From the NCBI GenBank assembly GCA_905221605.1, contig CAJNDS010002594.1:1-64000 (forward strand): 64,000 nt of DNA. Direction: 5' to 3'. Position 1 is the stretch's first letter, and each line of letters starts with the position of its first letter. The DNA comes from Symbiodinium natans. Its lineage: Eukaryota; Sar; Dinophyceae; Suessiales; Symbiodiniaceae. Below, in pieces: positions 20,889 to 31,518 of this stretch. A model generated the notes under the pieces. The model worked only from the letters and a program-made list of their open reading frames with translations. It made no database searches and was not told the DNA's origin. Position numbers and translations under genes: made by a program.

Positions 20889-23371
20889 AACCCCGAAACT
20901 TCTAACCACCCTCTAAACCCTTTCCAAACCGTATGAAACCTTTCTGGACACTTCCAAGCCCTTCGAAATTCTCAACCCATCCAATGCCCTTCGAAACCCT
21001 TCGAATTATTAAAAAATCTTCTAAACCTATCCACAAGCCATTGAAAAATTTTTCTAACACACTCCTAAACACTTCTAAACCCATCTAAGCCCTTGGAAGC
21101 CTCTCTCAACTTTTTTAAAACCCTTCGAACAACTCCGAAACCCTCTTAACCGTTCTAAAACCCATTTAAACCCTGAACCCTTCGAATCGTTTGCAAGTCC
21201 ACCTAAAGGGGTCCTAAGCCCTTCTGAACCCTTTCGAAGCCCTGCCAAACTCTTCTAAAAACAGCTCTAAAACTTAGAAACCCTTCTAAACCCAAAGCCT
21301 TCTAAGCCCATCGAAGCCCTTCGAAACCCTTCTAATTCCTTCTAAACCCTTATAAGCCCTTAAAAACCTTTTTAAACCCTGATAAACCTCTTCTGGGCTA
21401 AGCCCAGCTTTTCGAAAACCTTCGAAACTCTTCGAAACCCCTTCCAAAGCCTTTAAACCCTTGCAAATAACCCTTAAACCGTCGAAATCCTTCTGAGTCC
21501 TTCCAAACCATTCTAACACACATTTAAATCTTTCTAAACACTTACTTCGAAACCTTTCTGAATCTTTTGTTAAAACCCTTCGAAAAGCTTCTACAGCATT
21601 CTGAACCCTTCAAAAAACCTTCTAAGCCCCTCTAAACCCTGTCGACCCTGCCAAAGCTTTCTAAACCAATCGAAGACCTTCGAAACCCTTCTAATTCCAT
21701 TTAAATCCTTGTAAGCCCTTACAAACCTTCTAAATTTCCTTGAGACGCCCTTCGAAACTCTTCGAAACCCCTTCTGAACCTTATTTCTATGTAAAAAAAT
21801 TTCAGCCTGTCGAGAGCCTTCTGAGTCTTTCCAGGCCCTTCTGAAACACATCTACACGTTACAAAACCCTTACAAAATCCTGTGGAGCCCTTCGAAATCC
21901 TCCGACACCTTTCTGAATCCTTCAAAGACCCTTCTAAATTCTTCTAAAGCATTCTAAACCCTCTTCGATAAAACCTTTAAACCCCTCTAAACCCCATCGG
22001 AACCCTTCGAAACCCTCTAAACCCATCAAAGCTCTTCGAAACCCTTCTAATTCCTTAAAACCCTTGTAATCCTTCCAAAATTCCGATAAACTAAACCCTC
22101 TGAGCTTTTAAAAGCCTTTCGAAACTCTTCGAAACCCCTTCTAAACCTTTGTAAGCCCGCGAAATCCTTCTCAGTCTGTCCAGGCCCTTCTGAAACACAT
22201 CCACACCGCCCTAAACCCCTACAAAATCCTGTGGAGCCCTTCGAAACCCTCCGAAACCTTTCTAAATCCTTCGAAGGCCCTTCTAAAACCTTCTAAAGCA
22301 TTCTAAACCCTTCGAAACACTTCTAAACCCTTCTAAACCCTGTCGAAACCCTTCGAAAACCTGACAAACACTTCTAAACCCTTCTGAGCCCTGCCAAATC
22401 CTTCTAAACCCTTGTAAACCCCTTAAAAACCATGCTAGAATTCTTCTGGACAAAAACCCTCAACCCCTTCTAGAAGGGTTTAAGCCTTTCCTTCCAAACC
22501 CTTCTAGGACACATCTAAAACTTTCTAAACCCTTCCAAAATCAGGAGCCTTGAAGCTCTTCGAAACCTTTCTTTCTAAAACCCAAAGCCCTTCGAACCTC
22601 TTCGAAATCCCTTCTAAACCATTTAGACCCTTGTAAATAATCCTTTTAAGCCCGTCGAAACCCTTCTGAGTCCTTCCAAACCCTTCCAAGACACATCTAT
22701 ATAAACATTTCTAAACCCTTACAAAATCCTTCGGGGCCCTTCGAAGCTCTTCGAAACTTTTCTAAACCCTTCTGCAACCAATCTAATACTTCCTAAAGCA
22801 TTCTCGAAAAACCTTTTAAACACTTCTAAACCCCTCTAAACCCTGTCGAAACCCTTCGAAACCCTACCAAGGCCTTCTAAACCCATCGAAGCCCTTCGAA
22901 ACCTTTCTAACCCTTGTAAACCTTTACAACTCTTGTAACATTAATCTAGGCTTAAAGCCTTCTGAGCTTTTCGACACCCTTCGAAAGTTTTCGAAACTCT
23001 TCGAAGGCTTTTAAAGCTTGTAAATAAGCCTTTTAAAGCCATCGAAACCCTTCTGAGTCCTTCCAAACCATTCCAAAACAAACCTAAAAAGCCCTTACAA
23101 AATCCTTCGGGCCCTTCGAAGCTCTCGAAACCTTTCTAAATCCTTCGAAAACCCTTTTAGGCCTTCTAAAGCATTCAAAACCCTTCGAAAAACCTTCTAA
23201 ACCCATCTAAACTCTGTCGAAACTCGAAACCCTACTTCCAAACCCATCGAAGCCAAACGACGATTCCTTCTAAACCCTTGTAAGCCCTGAAAAAAACCTT
23301 TCTATACCCTTCTAAAATTCTTCTAGAGCTCAACCCTTCTGAGCTTTTCGAAACCCTTCGAAACTCTTCGA
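20889..23371. repeat. 10-bp-period minisatellite, unit 4
   Basis: Same decamer family as units 1-3, but with gains and losses of short blocks, for example an added stretch at about 22262-22310 and a loss near 21785. It shows how the array evolves when not homogenised. Confidence 0.88.
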
Positions 23372-24270
23372 GGTTCAAATAGGGTTTGGGGCTTGGGATG
23401 GAGTGGGTTCGGTTGGCCCGACCTTGGGTTTAAAGGTTTTAAAGGCCGGGGTTCAGATTGGGTTTGGGAATCTGGGGTTTTAAACGGCCCCGGGGTTCAA
23501 ATCGGGTTTGGGAATCCGGGCCTGGTGGGTTCGGTTGGGATCGACCTTGTTTTAAAGGGTTTTCAAGGGCCCGGGTTCAAATCGGGTTTGGGAATCCGGG
23601 GCCGGGGCCGGTTGGGCAAATCTGACCTTGTTTGAAAAGGTTTTAAACGGCCCGGAGTTCAAATCGGGTTTGGACATCCGGGGCCGGTGGGGGAGTCTCG
23701 GGCCCTTGAAAACCCTTGAAAACAAGGTCGAGCCCAACCGAACCCACCCCCCAAGTCCCGCCCGGCCACAGGATTCCCAAACCCGATTTGAACCCCAGGC
23801 CGTTTAAAACCTTGTTAAAACAAGGCCCCGGATCCCCAAACCCGATTTGAACCCCAGGTCCTTTCAAACCCTTTAAAACAAGGTCGAATCCAACCGAACC
23901 AATTTGGGAATCCGGGGTCGAGTAGGGGTTGGGGCGGGGGGTGGGTTCGGTTGGGCTCGGCCTTGTTTTAAAAGGTTTTAAACGGACCGGGTTCAAATCG
24001 GGTTTGGGAATCCGGGGCCGGGGCCGGTTGGGCAAATCGGACCTTGTTTGAAAAGGTTTTAAACGACCCGGAGTTCAAATCGGGTTTGGACATCCGGGGC
24101 CGGTGGGGCTTGGGGTGGGGTGGGTTCGGTTGGGTCCAACCTTGGGTTTTAAAGGGTCCGGTCGGGTTTGGGAATCCTGGGCCGGGCGGGGCTTGGGCCG
24201 GGCGGGGCTTGGGGTGTGGTTGGACTCAACCTTTGTGTTTTAAAGGGCCCAGGGTTTGGGAATGTGGGGC
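23372..24270. repeat. GC-rich B-box-like minisatellite, unit 4
   Basis: Same family, with rearranged repeat order relative to units 1-3. GGTTCAAATCG-type motifs are retained in both orientations. Confidence 0.85.
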
Positions 24271-24421
24271 TGGGTGGCAGGCAAGGAAATTGAGCACTGG
24301 GGCCTTCGCTTGCCAGGGCGTCTTGGGCAGGCAAGGAGGTTTAAGGCTTTTGGCGACCATTTTGGTGCCTTTGGGACCAAAACTCCCCTCCCTCCCCTCC
24401 CCTGAACTTTGCTATGATTGT

Positions 24422-24611
24422 TAAAAAAAGGCCGGCTTCGCCGGCCTGCCTTTTTGTTAAAACTTAAAGCTGTACTTGCATTTAGGGCTTGGATAACTGT
24501 TAAAAAAAAACAGCCGGCTTCGCCGGCCTGCCTGTTGATAAACCAGAAAATGCATCTTAATTTAAAAGTTTGGTGTTTGCTCAAAAAAAGCCGGCTTCGC
24601 CGGCTTGCCTT
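24422..24611. repeat. Hairpin trio, unit 4
   Basis: Hairpins at 24430-24446, 24513-24527 and 24588-24606. Stems are intact; the middle loop is TTC instead of ATC, and the flanking A runs differ in length. Confidence 0.85.
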
Positions 24612-24954
24612 TTTCAGTTAAAAAGTTATATTTTAACTTAGGAATTTAGAGGAAAGATGTTTAGAGTCAGAGTCGGTCCATTTCAGAAAGCCTCAAGTAA
24701 GACTTCGACGTGAATAGAAAAACTCGACTGCACACACATAGACTTTCCCAGCAAATAAATGCCTGAACAAATAATGGGAAATGGTGCTCTATAAATCAAA
24801 AATTATTATACCCTCTTCCGACTTACTACTATTCTCAACATTTCTTTTACGAGTATTGCTACTAGTAGGATTGCTACTACTATATTTGATAAAAAATTTG
24901 ACTTGTGCATGTTGCAATCACTTTGGGCAGCCCTCCCTCCTACCCCGAATCCCC

Positions 24955-25403
24955 TCGAGGACGCCGACCGCCTCCGGCAGTGCCTGACCTGCGTCAAGGC
25001 CAAGCCAACCCTGACCTGCAGCGTCTGCCGCGAGACCCACCCGGCGAAGGACTTCTCCAGCACCATGCTCACCTTGCCCGATCATGCCGTCGCCTGCAAA
25101 ACATGCCAGCTAAAAGTGAGCGGGAAGGACAAGTGGACCCGAAAGGGCTGGTTTTCGTGCAGAGCATGCAAAGGATCCCTTCCAAGCGGTGCAGCGCCCA
25201 AAGGAGACAGACAAAACTGTCTCAACTGCACCACAAACATAATGAAGGAGAAAGGTGTTCACACATGCAAGAAATGTGGTAGGCAATGGAAGGAAGAACA
25301 AGCTCCGGCACAAGCCCGCATGCGATTCTGCCCATCGTGCCGGTATAACACTCCAAAAGCCAAGGCAAAGCCTCGAACAAAGAAGCGAAGCTTCGAAGAG
25401 TAG
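24955..25403 (+). pseudogene. 3' half of the CxxC multi-zinc-knuckle gene, unit 4
   Basis: Reading frame joins spacer DNA at TCGAGGACGC (24955-24964) and runs to TAG 25401-25403. Seven CxxC knuckles are visible: CLTC, CSVC, CKTC, CRAC, CLNC, CKKC and CPSC. After the first they form pairs 22, 16 and 17 residues apart; the CSVC...D-F-S-S...CKTC pair resembles Stc1-type zinc domains. The C-terminus is lysine/arginine-rich (possible nuclear signal) and ends F-E-E. The first ~170 bp are GC-rich, later codons less so. The upstream ATG/GTG region (24903) is spacer, so the true start is lost. It complements the 5' half in units 1-3. Confidence 0.72.
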
Positions 25404-26437
25404 ACTACATGTTCTCACACCGTGATCAAAGCGCCGCGCCTGCAGGAAAAAGAGGGCTCGCAGGCGGTGTACACGCGCAACTAAGTTGAAACAACAACCA
25501 GAACAGTCAAAGCACATAGCACGTGATACCTATAAAGAAACTAATGTCAATAAGGCAGACACAAAAACCTTGACACTGTTCCAAAAAACCAGAACTAAAA
25601 GTGTCAGAGAGCCCTCACATTCTTATAAACATGTATTGCATCATGAACTACAAATTAATATCTACCCCGCATCTATAGAACCCGCTTACAGACATGTAGA
25701 AGAAGGAGGCTTGTAACCAGCTTCTCTAGATTCGCTTCTTCTTTGAAAGCCTGCAATGGAGCACGATGGCTCAAAGGCATGGAAGGCTACGCAACAGATG
25801 TCCGAGCACCTCATGCTGTGGCCACTATGTCGCACATGGACAAAAGACTGAGCAACAAGACGTAATCTTGGATTCTGTTGCAAGTTCAGCTGAAACCGCG
25901 ACTGATTGTAGAATTAAACTCCTGGACGTGACATTTGGGTCTGAAAGAGCCAGGTTCGAGTCGAGTTAGATCTTGACCAAGAGAAGCCGGGGTGCGTTGA
26001 GTTAAACTTGACCTCGTTTCCAAAGAACCCGAGATTCAATGGGATTCAAGAAACTTGAGGTTGGACGGAGTTTGAACTGCGTTGGGTTGGGCTTGGCATG
26101 ACCTTATCAAGACCCGAGGTTCGAATCGTCCCAATCAGACAACGGTTGAGGAAGACTAGGGATAGGTTGTCTTGTACTTGACCTTTCTTGGAAAGGCCCG
26201 CGCAGTCCAAACCAGGTTTGGGAATCAGTGACTGAGCGCGGGTTTCGAATAAGTTCGAAAAACGTGCCTTGTCTTCAAGAAACCCGTGACTCGAAGCGGG
26301 TCTATAAGTCGGGAGCTGCGCAAGGTTTGACGTGGGTTTCATGAGGCTGGACCTCGTTTTGAGGAACCCGACACTCAAATCGAGTTTGCAAACCTGTGGC
26401 TGGATAAGCAAGATTTGGGAATCTGGGGCTCCATGGA
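25404..26437. other. Unit-4-only segment downstream of the gene 3' half
   Basis: 25404-25930 shows no recognisable gene; a 76-codon frame at 25486-25716 is unsupported. 25930-26430 is a diverged stretch of the B-box family, with GGTTCGAGTCG at 25953-25963 and GGTTCGAATCG at 26118-26128. It rejoins the common unit sequence at GACTCTCGAG (26438). It may be the ancestral 3' flank of the gene. Confidence 0.5.
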
Positions 26438-27873
26438 CTCTCGAGTCTGTTTGATCAGGCGCGACCTTGCTTCAAGGAACCCCAAGTTCCAATAGGGTTT
26501 AAAATCTGGGCTTCAGCAAAGTTTAAAATAAGAACCTTTGGATGAAAATGCTGTTGAAGGCCTCAAGCTTCGAAAGAAAGCAGCCTGGCCTTGTTTTGAA
26601 GAAACCGGTGTGTCCGGATCCGGTTTGAAAAACCGGGGCTTAATGAGTTTTGGAGTGAGTTTAGCTAGGCTGAACCTTGTCTTTTGAGAATCTGAGGTTC
26701 GACGCTTTTCAATAAAGGCTGGACCTTGTTCTCAAAAACCCGGAATTCAAATCGGATTTGACAATCCACGAATAGGCGGAAACTGGAGTGGCATTTGTTG
26801 AACTTGACCTTGTTTTCAAGACCCCCGGATTCGAATCGAATTCAAAATCTGGGATTGGAACGTTAAGTTTCAGGTGGGTTTGGTTGCAATCGACCTAGTT
26901 TGAGCACAACATTTAAAAGCGTTTGGGTGAGTATTAGAAGAGTTTAGAACACTTTGACAAGTTTTTCCCAGAGTTTTAGAAGAGTTTGCAAGCATTACGC
27001 CTTTTATAAACAACTCTGTTTCAATAAAACCCTTTCAGTTGCGTCCTGTCCTAAAATCAAATCGAGTTTAGACATCTGGGGTTGCATAGGTTTCAGGTGA
27101 ATTTGGTTGAGTTTCAGTTTCCCAAGCTCGAGGCTAAATCGAGTTAGAAAATCTCAGGCTGCACAAAAGTTTAGGAGAGTTTCTAAAGGTTTTAGACAGA
27201 TTTAAATGGATGAAAAGACATTAAGAGAGCTTCACGGGTTTACAAGAATTTTGAAGGGTCTTACAAAGTTTCGAAGGAGCGCCAGAGAGTATCACTAGGA
27301 TGCTAAGCGGGTTCAGAAGCCCACAGGATTATACAAAGGTTTAAAGGTTTCGGAAGAGTTGAAAAGTTTTGAAAGGATGTAAAGGCTTAAGAGAGATTCA
27401 AAAGCGTTTGGAAGGTTTAGCGAAACGATTGGTTGCGTCGGGTTTTGAGTGGGTTTGGTTGGGCTGGTGTTTCCCCAGCTCGGTATTCCAATCGAACACA
27501 GAAATCTGAGGCTGAGGGAATGGGCCAACAATCTCAAATCGAGTTAAATATCATTGCGCTATGGAATGAGTGCTACGGAAACAAGCGTTTAAAAGGATCC
27601 AAAGGAACTTAAATGCTTAAAAGCGTTTTTCGAAGAATTTGACGAAGGAAACTTTAAACACATTTGTTTGCACACAACCGTTTCCAAACAAATCAGTTTT
27701 TGGTCAAACCGTTTCAATCGAGGTTCAAATCGGGTTTAGAATTGCGGGGGAGGGGAGGACCGGCAAAGTCAAATCGAGTTTAGAAAAATCTTTGAGGGAT
27801 GGGCCGCTTCCTGGGGGGAGGGGGGGTGCCACGCCTGCGGCGAATTGGCCAGGGCGCCAGCTGCGCTGGCGAA

Positions 27874-27990
27874 CCCTAAACCCTAAACCCTAAACCCTAA
27901 ACCCTAAACCCTAAACCCTAAACCCTAAACCCTAAACCCTAAACCCTTAACCCTTAAACCCTAAACCCTAAAACCCTAAACCCTAAACTC
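27874..27990 (+). repeat. Interstitial telomere tract 5 (A array / B array junction)
   Basis: CCCTAAA tract that becomes irregular to the right (CCCTTAA, CCCTAAAA). It joins the last A unit to the first B unit. Confidence 0.95.
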
Positions 27991-28082
27991 TTAAGCTTAA
28001 GCCTGAGTGCTCAGCTTAAGCCTTCTTACGTACAGGAGCGTACCACACCTTGACGGGAATGTAAACAAATGACCTTCTAAGT

Positions 28083-28138
28083 CTTACCTAGAGGTAAATG
28101 GTAATTATAGAATATAATTACAGCCATTTACAGGTAAG
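28083..28138. repeat. Left foldback element of B1
   Basis: Near-perfect palindrome: CTTACCT / AGGTAAG outer arms, GTAAATGG / CCATTTAC middle, TAATTATA / TATAATTA inner, GAA at the tip. Both ends read AG|GTAAG outward, a strong 5' splice-site-like motif. MITE-like in form. Copies at 31613-31668, 33539-33594 and 35470-35525. Confidence 0.85.
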
Positions 28139-29600
28139 TGCATGTCTGTATACAAATATTCTTTAATATTTCTATAGACAGTACTGTCAGTATTAATACA
28201 AGTATTATTGTTAGCCCTAAACCCAGGTCATCAAACCCGGATCAGAAAATGGACCCTCGAGTGCTCGTGGCCAGCCAAAGGCCTTGGAGCCAAAAATTAC
28301 TCGGGAACAGCGCGTTTTTCTTTGTCTGGCCTTGCTAAACCGTGGTGGAAGCCAAAAATTACTCCAAAACAGTGCGTTTCTCTTTGTGTGGCTTGTCTGA
28401 AGCTTTTTCGAAGGTCTGAAAAGCTCTTTCGAAGGTCTGAAGGAGGCTGAAAGCTTTTTCGAGATCCCAAGGAAGCTCCGTGAGGGGTACCCCAGGATTC
28501 GGGAAAAATGGCTCGATTCCTAGTTAATTTTAAATAGATTTTAAATAGCGGAAATTACCCCCTGATTTTTCAAAATTCTGGCCTTCTTGTCAGTAGCCCA
28601 GGAGAAGGTGAGCTCCCCTCTGCTTTGTCAAACCCGGATCAGAAAATGGACCCTCGAGTGCTCGTGGCCAGCCAAAGGCCTTGGAGCCAAAAATTACTCG
28701 GGAACAGCGCGTTTTTCTTTGTCTGGCCTCGCTAAATCGTGGTGGAAACCAAAAATTACTCCAAAACAGTGCGTTTCTCTTTGCGTGGCCTCTCTGAAGC
28801 TCTTTCGAAGGTCTGAAGGAGGCTGAAAGCTTTTTTGAAGGTCCCAGGGAGGCTCCGTGGGGGGTACCCCAGGATTCGGGAAAAATGGCTCGATTCCCAA
28901 TTAATTTTAAATAGCTTTTATATAGCGGAAATTACCCCCTCATTTTCTAAAATTCTGGCCTTCTTGTGGGGGTAGCCCAGGAAAGGGTAAGCCACCCTAA
29001 GCCCCAGTCAAACCCGGATCAAAAAATGGACCCTCGAGCGCTCGTGGCCAGCCAAAGGCCTTGGAGCCAAAAATTACTCGGGAACAGCGCGTTTTCTTTG
29101 TCTGGCCTTGCTAAATCGTGGTTGAAGCCAAAAATGAAGCCCAGTCAAACCCGGATCAAAAAATGGACCCTCGAGTGCTCGTGGCCAGCCAAATGCCTGG
29201 AGCCAAAAATTACTCGGGAACAACGCGTTTTTCCTTGTCTGGCCTTGCTAAATGGCTTCTCTGAAGCCACCCGAAGCCCCAGTCAAACCCGGATCAAAAA
29301 ATGGACCCTCGAGTGCTCGTGGCCAGCCAAATGCCTGGAGCCAAAAATTACTCGGGAACAGCACGTTTTTCTTTGTCTGGCCTTGCTAAATCGTGCTTGG
29401 GGCCAAAAATTACTCCAAAACAGTGCGTTTCTTTGTGTGTGTGGTCTCTTTAAGTGCGTTTTTCTTTGTCTGGCCTTTCTAAATCGTGCTTGGAGCCAAA
29501 ATTTACTCCAAAACAAGGCGTTTTTCTGTGTGGAGTACCCCACAGGAGGGGGTAAGCCCCCCTAAGCCACCCAAAGGCCTTAGCAAGCCGACTTTCTAGT

Positions 29601-29657
29601 CTTACCTAGAAGTAAATAGTAATTATGGAACATAATTACAGCCATTTACTGTGTAAG
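29601..29657. repeat. Right foldback element of B1
   Basis: Relative of the left foldback in the same orientation, about 1.5 kb downstream, with weakened outer arms (CTTACCT / TGTGTAAG). Copies at 33106-33162, 35045-35101 and 37241-37297. The two elements bracket each B body as direct repeats. Confidence 0.8.
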
Positions 29658-29702
29658 TGCATGGTCTTTTGTTTCTCACATTTTCTGTAATCTCTTTACC
29701 AG
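29653..29702 (+). other. Intron-like 50-nt stretch at right end of B1
   Basis: GTAAGT at the 5' end, pyrimidine-rich interior and CTTTACCAG at the 3' end: the layout of a short spliceosomal intron. It is present in all four B units (for example 33158-33207). No flanking exon can be identified, so function is unproven. Confidence 0.35.
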
Positions 29703-29722
29703 ACACTATTATCAATATTAGC

Positions 29723-29744
29723 GACGCTTAAGAACTTAAGCGTC
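29723..29744. repeat. 22-nt palindrome GACGCTTAAG-AA-CTTAAGCGTC
   Basis: Ten-base perfect arms around AA, with TTAAG cores like the left-end hairpin of the B unit. Copies at 33228-33249, 35167-35188 and 37363-37384. Confidence 0.9.
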
Positions 29745-29875
29745 CTACAGATGCTTTGGGTGGCATCCTGGGGTGGGAGAAAGTAGAGCTCCATGTACAT
29801 GACGGAACTCTTTTGCCCTGAAGGTTTCGGACGTCCGTCTCTCTTTCCATACACTACGCATGTTAAATCGACAAG

Positions 29876-30107
29876 CCCTAAACCCTAAACCCTAAACCCT
29901 AAACCCTAAACCCTAAACCCTAAACCCTAAACCCTAAACCCTAAACCCTAAACCCTAAACCCTAAACCAAACCCAAAAAAACCCTAAAACCCTAAACCCT
30001 AAACCCTAAACCCTAAACCCCTAAACCCCTAAACCCCTAAACCCTAAACCCTAAACCCTAAACCCTAAACCCTAAACCCTAAACCCTAAACCCTAAACCC
30101 TAAACCC
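29876..30107 (+). repeat. Interstitial telomere tract 6 (232 bp)
   Basis: Long CCCTAAA tract, mostly perfect, with an irregular middle (AAACCCAAAAAAACCC, CCCCTAAA). It lies between B1 and the CCCTGG insert. Confidence 0.96.
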
Positions 30108-30183
30108 GCCCGCCACCCCACTCTCTTGTCTTTTGGGGTAGGCGGGCGCTGGTCGAGCGCTGAGTGAGACCCTGCGAGGGAGC

Positions 30184-30394
30184 CCCTGGCCCTGGCCCTG
30201 GCCCTGGCCCTGGCCCTGGCCCTGGCCCTGGCGCTGGCCCTGGCCCTGGCCCTGGCCCTGGCCCTGGCCCTGGCCCTGCCCTGGCCCTGGCCCTGGCCCT
30301 GGCCCTGGCCCTGGCCCTGGCCCTGGCCCTGGCCCTGGCCCTGGCCCTGGCCCCTGGCCCTGGCCCTGGCCCTGGCCCTGGCCCTGGCCCTGGC
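30184..30394. repeat. (CCCTGG)n microsatellite
   Basis: About 35 copies of CCCTGG with rare slips. Apparent glycine/proline/glutamine or alanine/leucine repeat ORFs on both strands are artefacts. Confidence 0.97.
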
Positions 30395-31468
30395 CTGTTC
30401 GAGTCATCTTACCCCCTTGTGCCAAGCCAAGCTGTCCGCGCACCGGTGCTCTGGTCCTGGCCCTGGCCTCTGGCCTGTTCGAGTCATCTTATTCCCTTGC
30501 GCCGAGCCAAGCTGTCCGCGCACCAATTTGTGTCTTGTTTCGGCGCTCTCCCTCTCTGGCTTTAGCACCCCCTTCACGCCAAGCCAAGCTATCCGCCACA
30601 CCAGCCCTGTTTCCGTGGCGCTCTGCCCAACCCAAGCTTTCTTCCTGGCTGGAGCCCCTTCGCGCCAACCAAGCCTCGCTGCCTTTCTCTGTTCCTGGCC
30701 CGTCCCTTGGGTTTTCACGGACCCGGCCTTGTTTCCGTCGCTTGTGACCTGACCTGGCCCGGCACCCCACCTTTCCCCCTTCACGTCAAGCTAGGGGCCC
30801 TGGCCCTGGCCCTGGCCCTGGCCCTGGCCCTGGCCCTGGCCCTAGCCCTGGCCCTGGCCCTGGCCCTGGCCCTGACTAGTTTTGCGCCCTGCCCTGGCTC
30901 TGCCCTGTCCTCTGGCCTGTTCGAGTCATATTACCCCCTTGCGCCAAGCCAAGCTGTCCGCGCACCAGTTTGTGTCCTGTTTCGGGGCGCTCTCCCTGGC
31001 TTTCGCCCCTTCGCACCAACCCAATCTGTCCTGCCTCGCTTCCGTTTGCTGCAAATTTGTGCCTGGTCCTGACCCTGACCCGGCACCCCACCTTACCCCC
31101 TTCGCGCCAAGCCGAGCTATCCGCCACACCAGCCCTGTTTCCGTGGCCCTCTGCCCGACCCAAGCAGTTCACTGTGTGTTCTTCCTGGCTGGAGCCCCTT
31201 CGCGCCAACCAAGCCTCGCTGCCTTTGTCTGTTCCTAGCCCATCCCTTCATAGCCCCTTCGCGCCAACCCAAGCTGTCTTCACGGACCCTGCCTCGTTTC
31301 CGCACGCACCTTGTGGAAATCCCCAAAAAGGGCGTGAGTGCTGACTCATGTGATGCTTTGTAAAAAAAATAAAAGGTCTTAACTCCTTGAAAGTTGTAAG
31401 TGGGCGGTCTTGGGGTGGGTAGGTCTGCATACTACCGCGCGCTCCAAAGCGCGCTCCCGTTTGGCACG
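30395..31468. repeat. Insert between B1 and B2: diverged GC-rich repeats
   Basis: Loose repetition of GCCAAGCCAAGCTGTCCGCG, CTGTTCGAGTCAT and GGAGCCCCTTCGCGCCAACC, with a second CCCTGG run at 30797-30873. About 31340-31468 is unique and ends GGCACG before the next telomere tract. No gene is supported; B2-B4 lack this insert. Confidence 0.75.
30797..30873. repeat. Second (CCCTGG)n run
   Basis: About 13 hexamers with one CCCTAG variant, inside the insert. Confidence 0.95.
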
Positions 31469-31518
31469 CCCTAAACCCTAAACCCTAAACCCTAAACCCT
31501 AAACCCTAAACCCTAAAC
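31469..31518 (+). repeat. Interstitial telomere tract 7
   Basis: Seven CCCTAAA heptamers opening B unit 2. Confidence 0.96.

Larger units (their letters stand above)
20530..27873. repeat. A unit 4, diverged (7,344 bp)
   Basis: The first ~0.95 kb (to about 21470) and the last ~1.1 kb (from about 26800) match units 2 and 3 almost exactly. The interior carries many substitutions and indels. At 24955-26437 it holds 1.48 kb absent from units 1-3 and lacks their 4931-5746 (palindrome, SINE-like element and gene 5' half). The edges are therefore homogenised with the array while the middle is not. Confidence 0.92.
27991..29875. repeat. B unit 1 (about 1.9 kb)
   Basis: Left hairpin (27995-28021: GCTTAAG, CTGAG stems), foldback element 28083-28138, then repeats starting at 28231, 28628, 29008, 29145 and 29283, then right foldback 29601-29657, an intron-like stretch 29653-29702 and palindrome 29723-29744. 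Internal repeats carry GGACCCTCGAGTGCTCGTGG, CCAAAAATTACTCGGGAACA and GGGGTACCCCAGGATTCGGG. Conserved 60-200-codon frames exist on both strands, as expected from near-identical repeats; I see no codon-level sign of coding. Confidence 0.88.

Noticed and set aside
28694-28900. 72-codon minus ORF conserved in several B repeats
   Set aside because: Both strands are equally conserved because the 392-bp repeats are nearly identical; no codon-position bias is visible.
30093-30443. Glycine/proline/glutamine-rich ORF
   Set aside because: Direct translation of (CCCTGG)n; the opposite strand is equally open.
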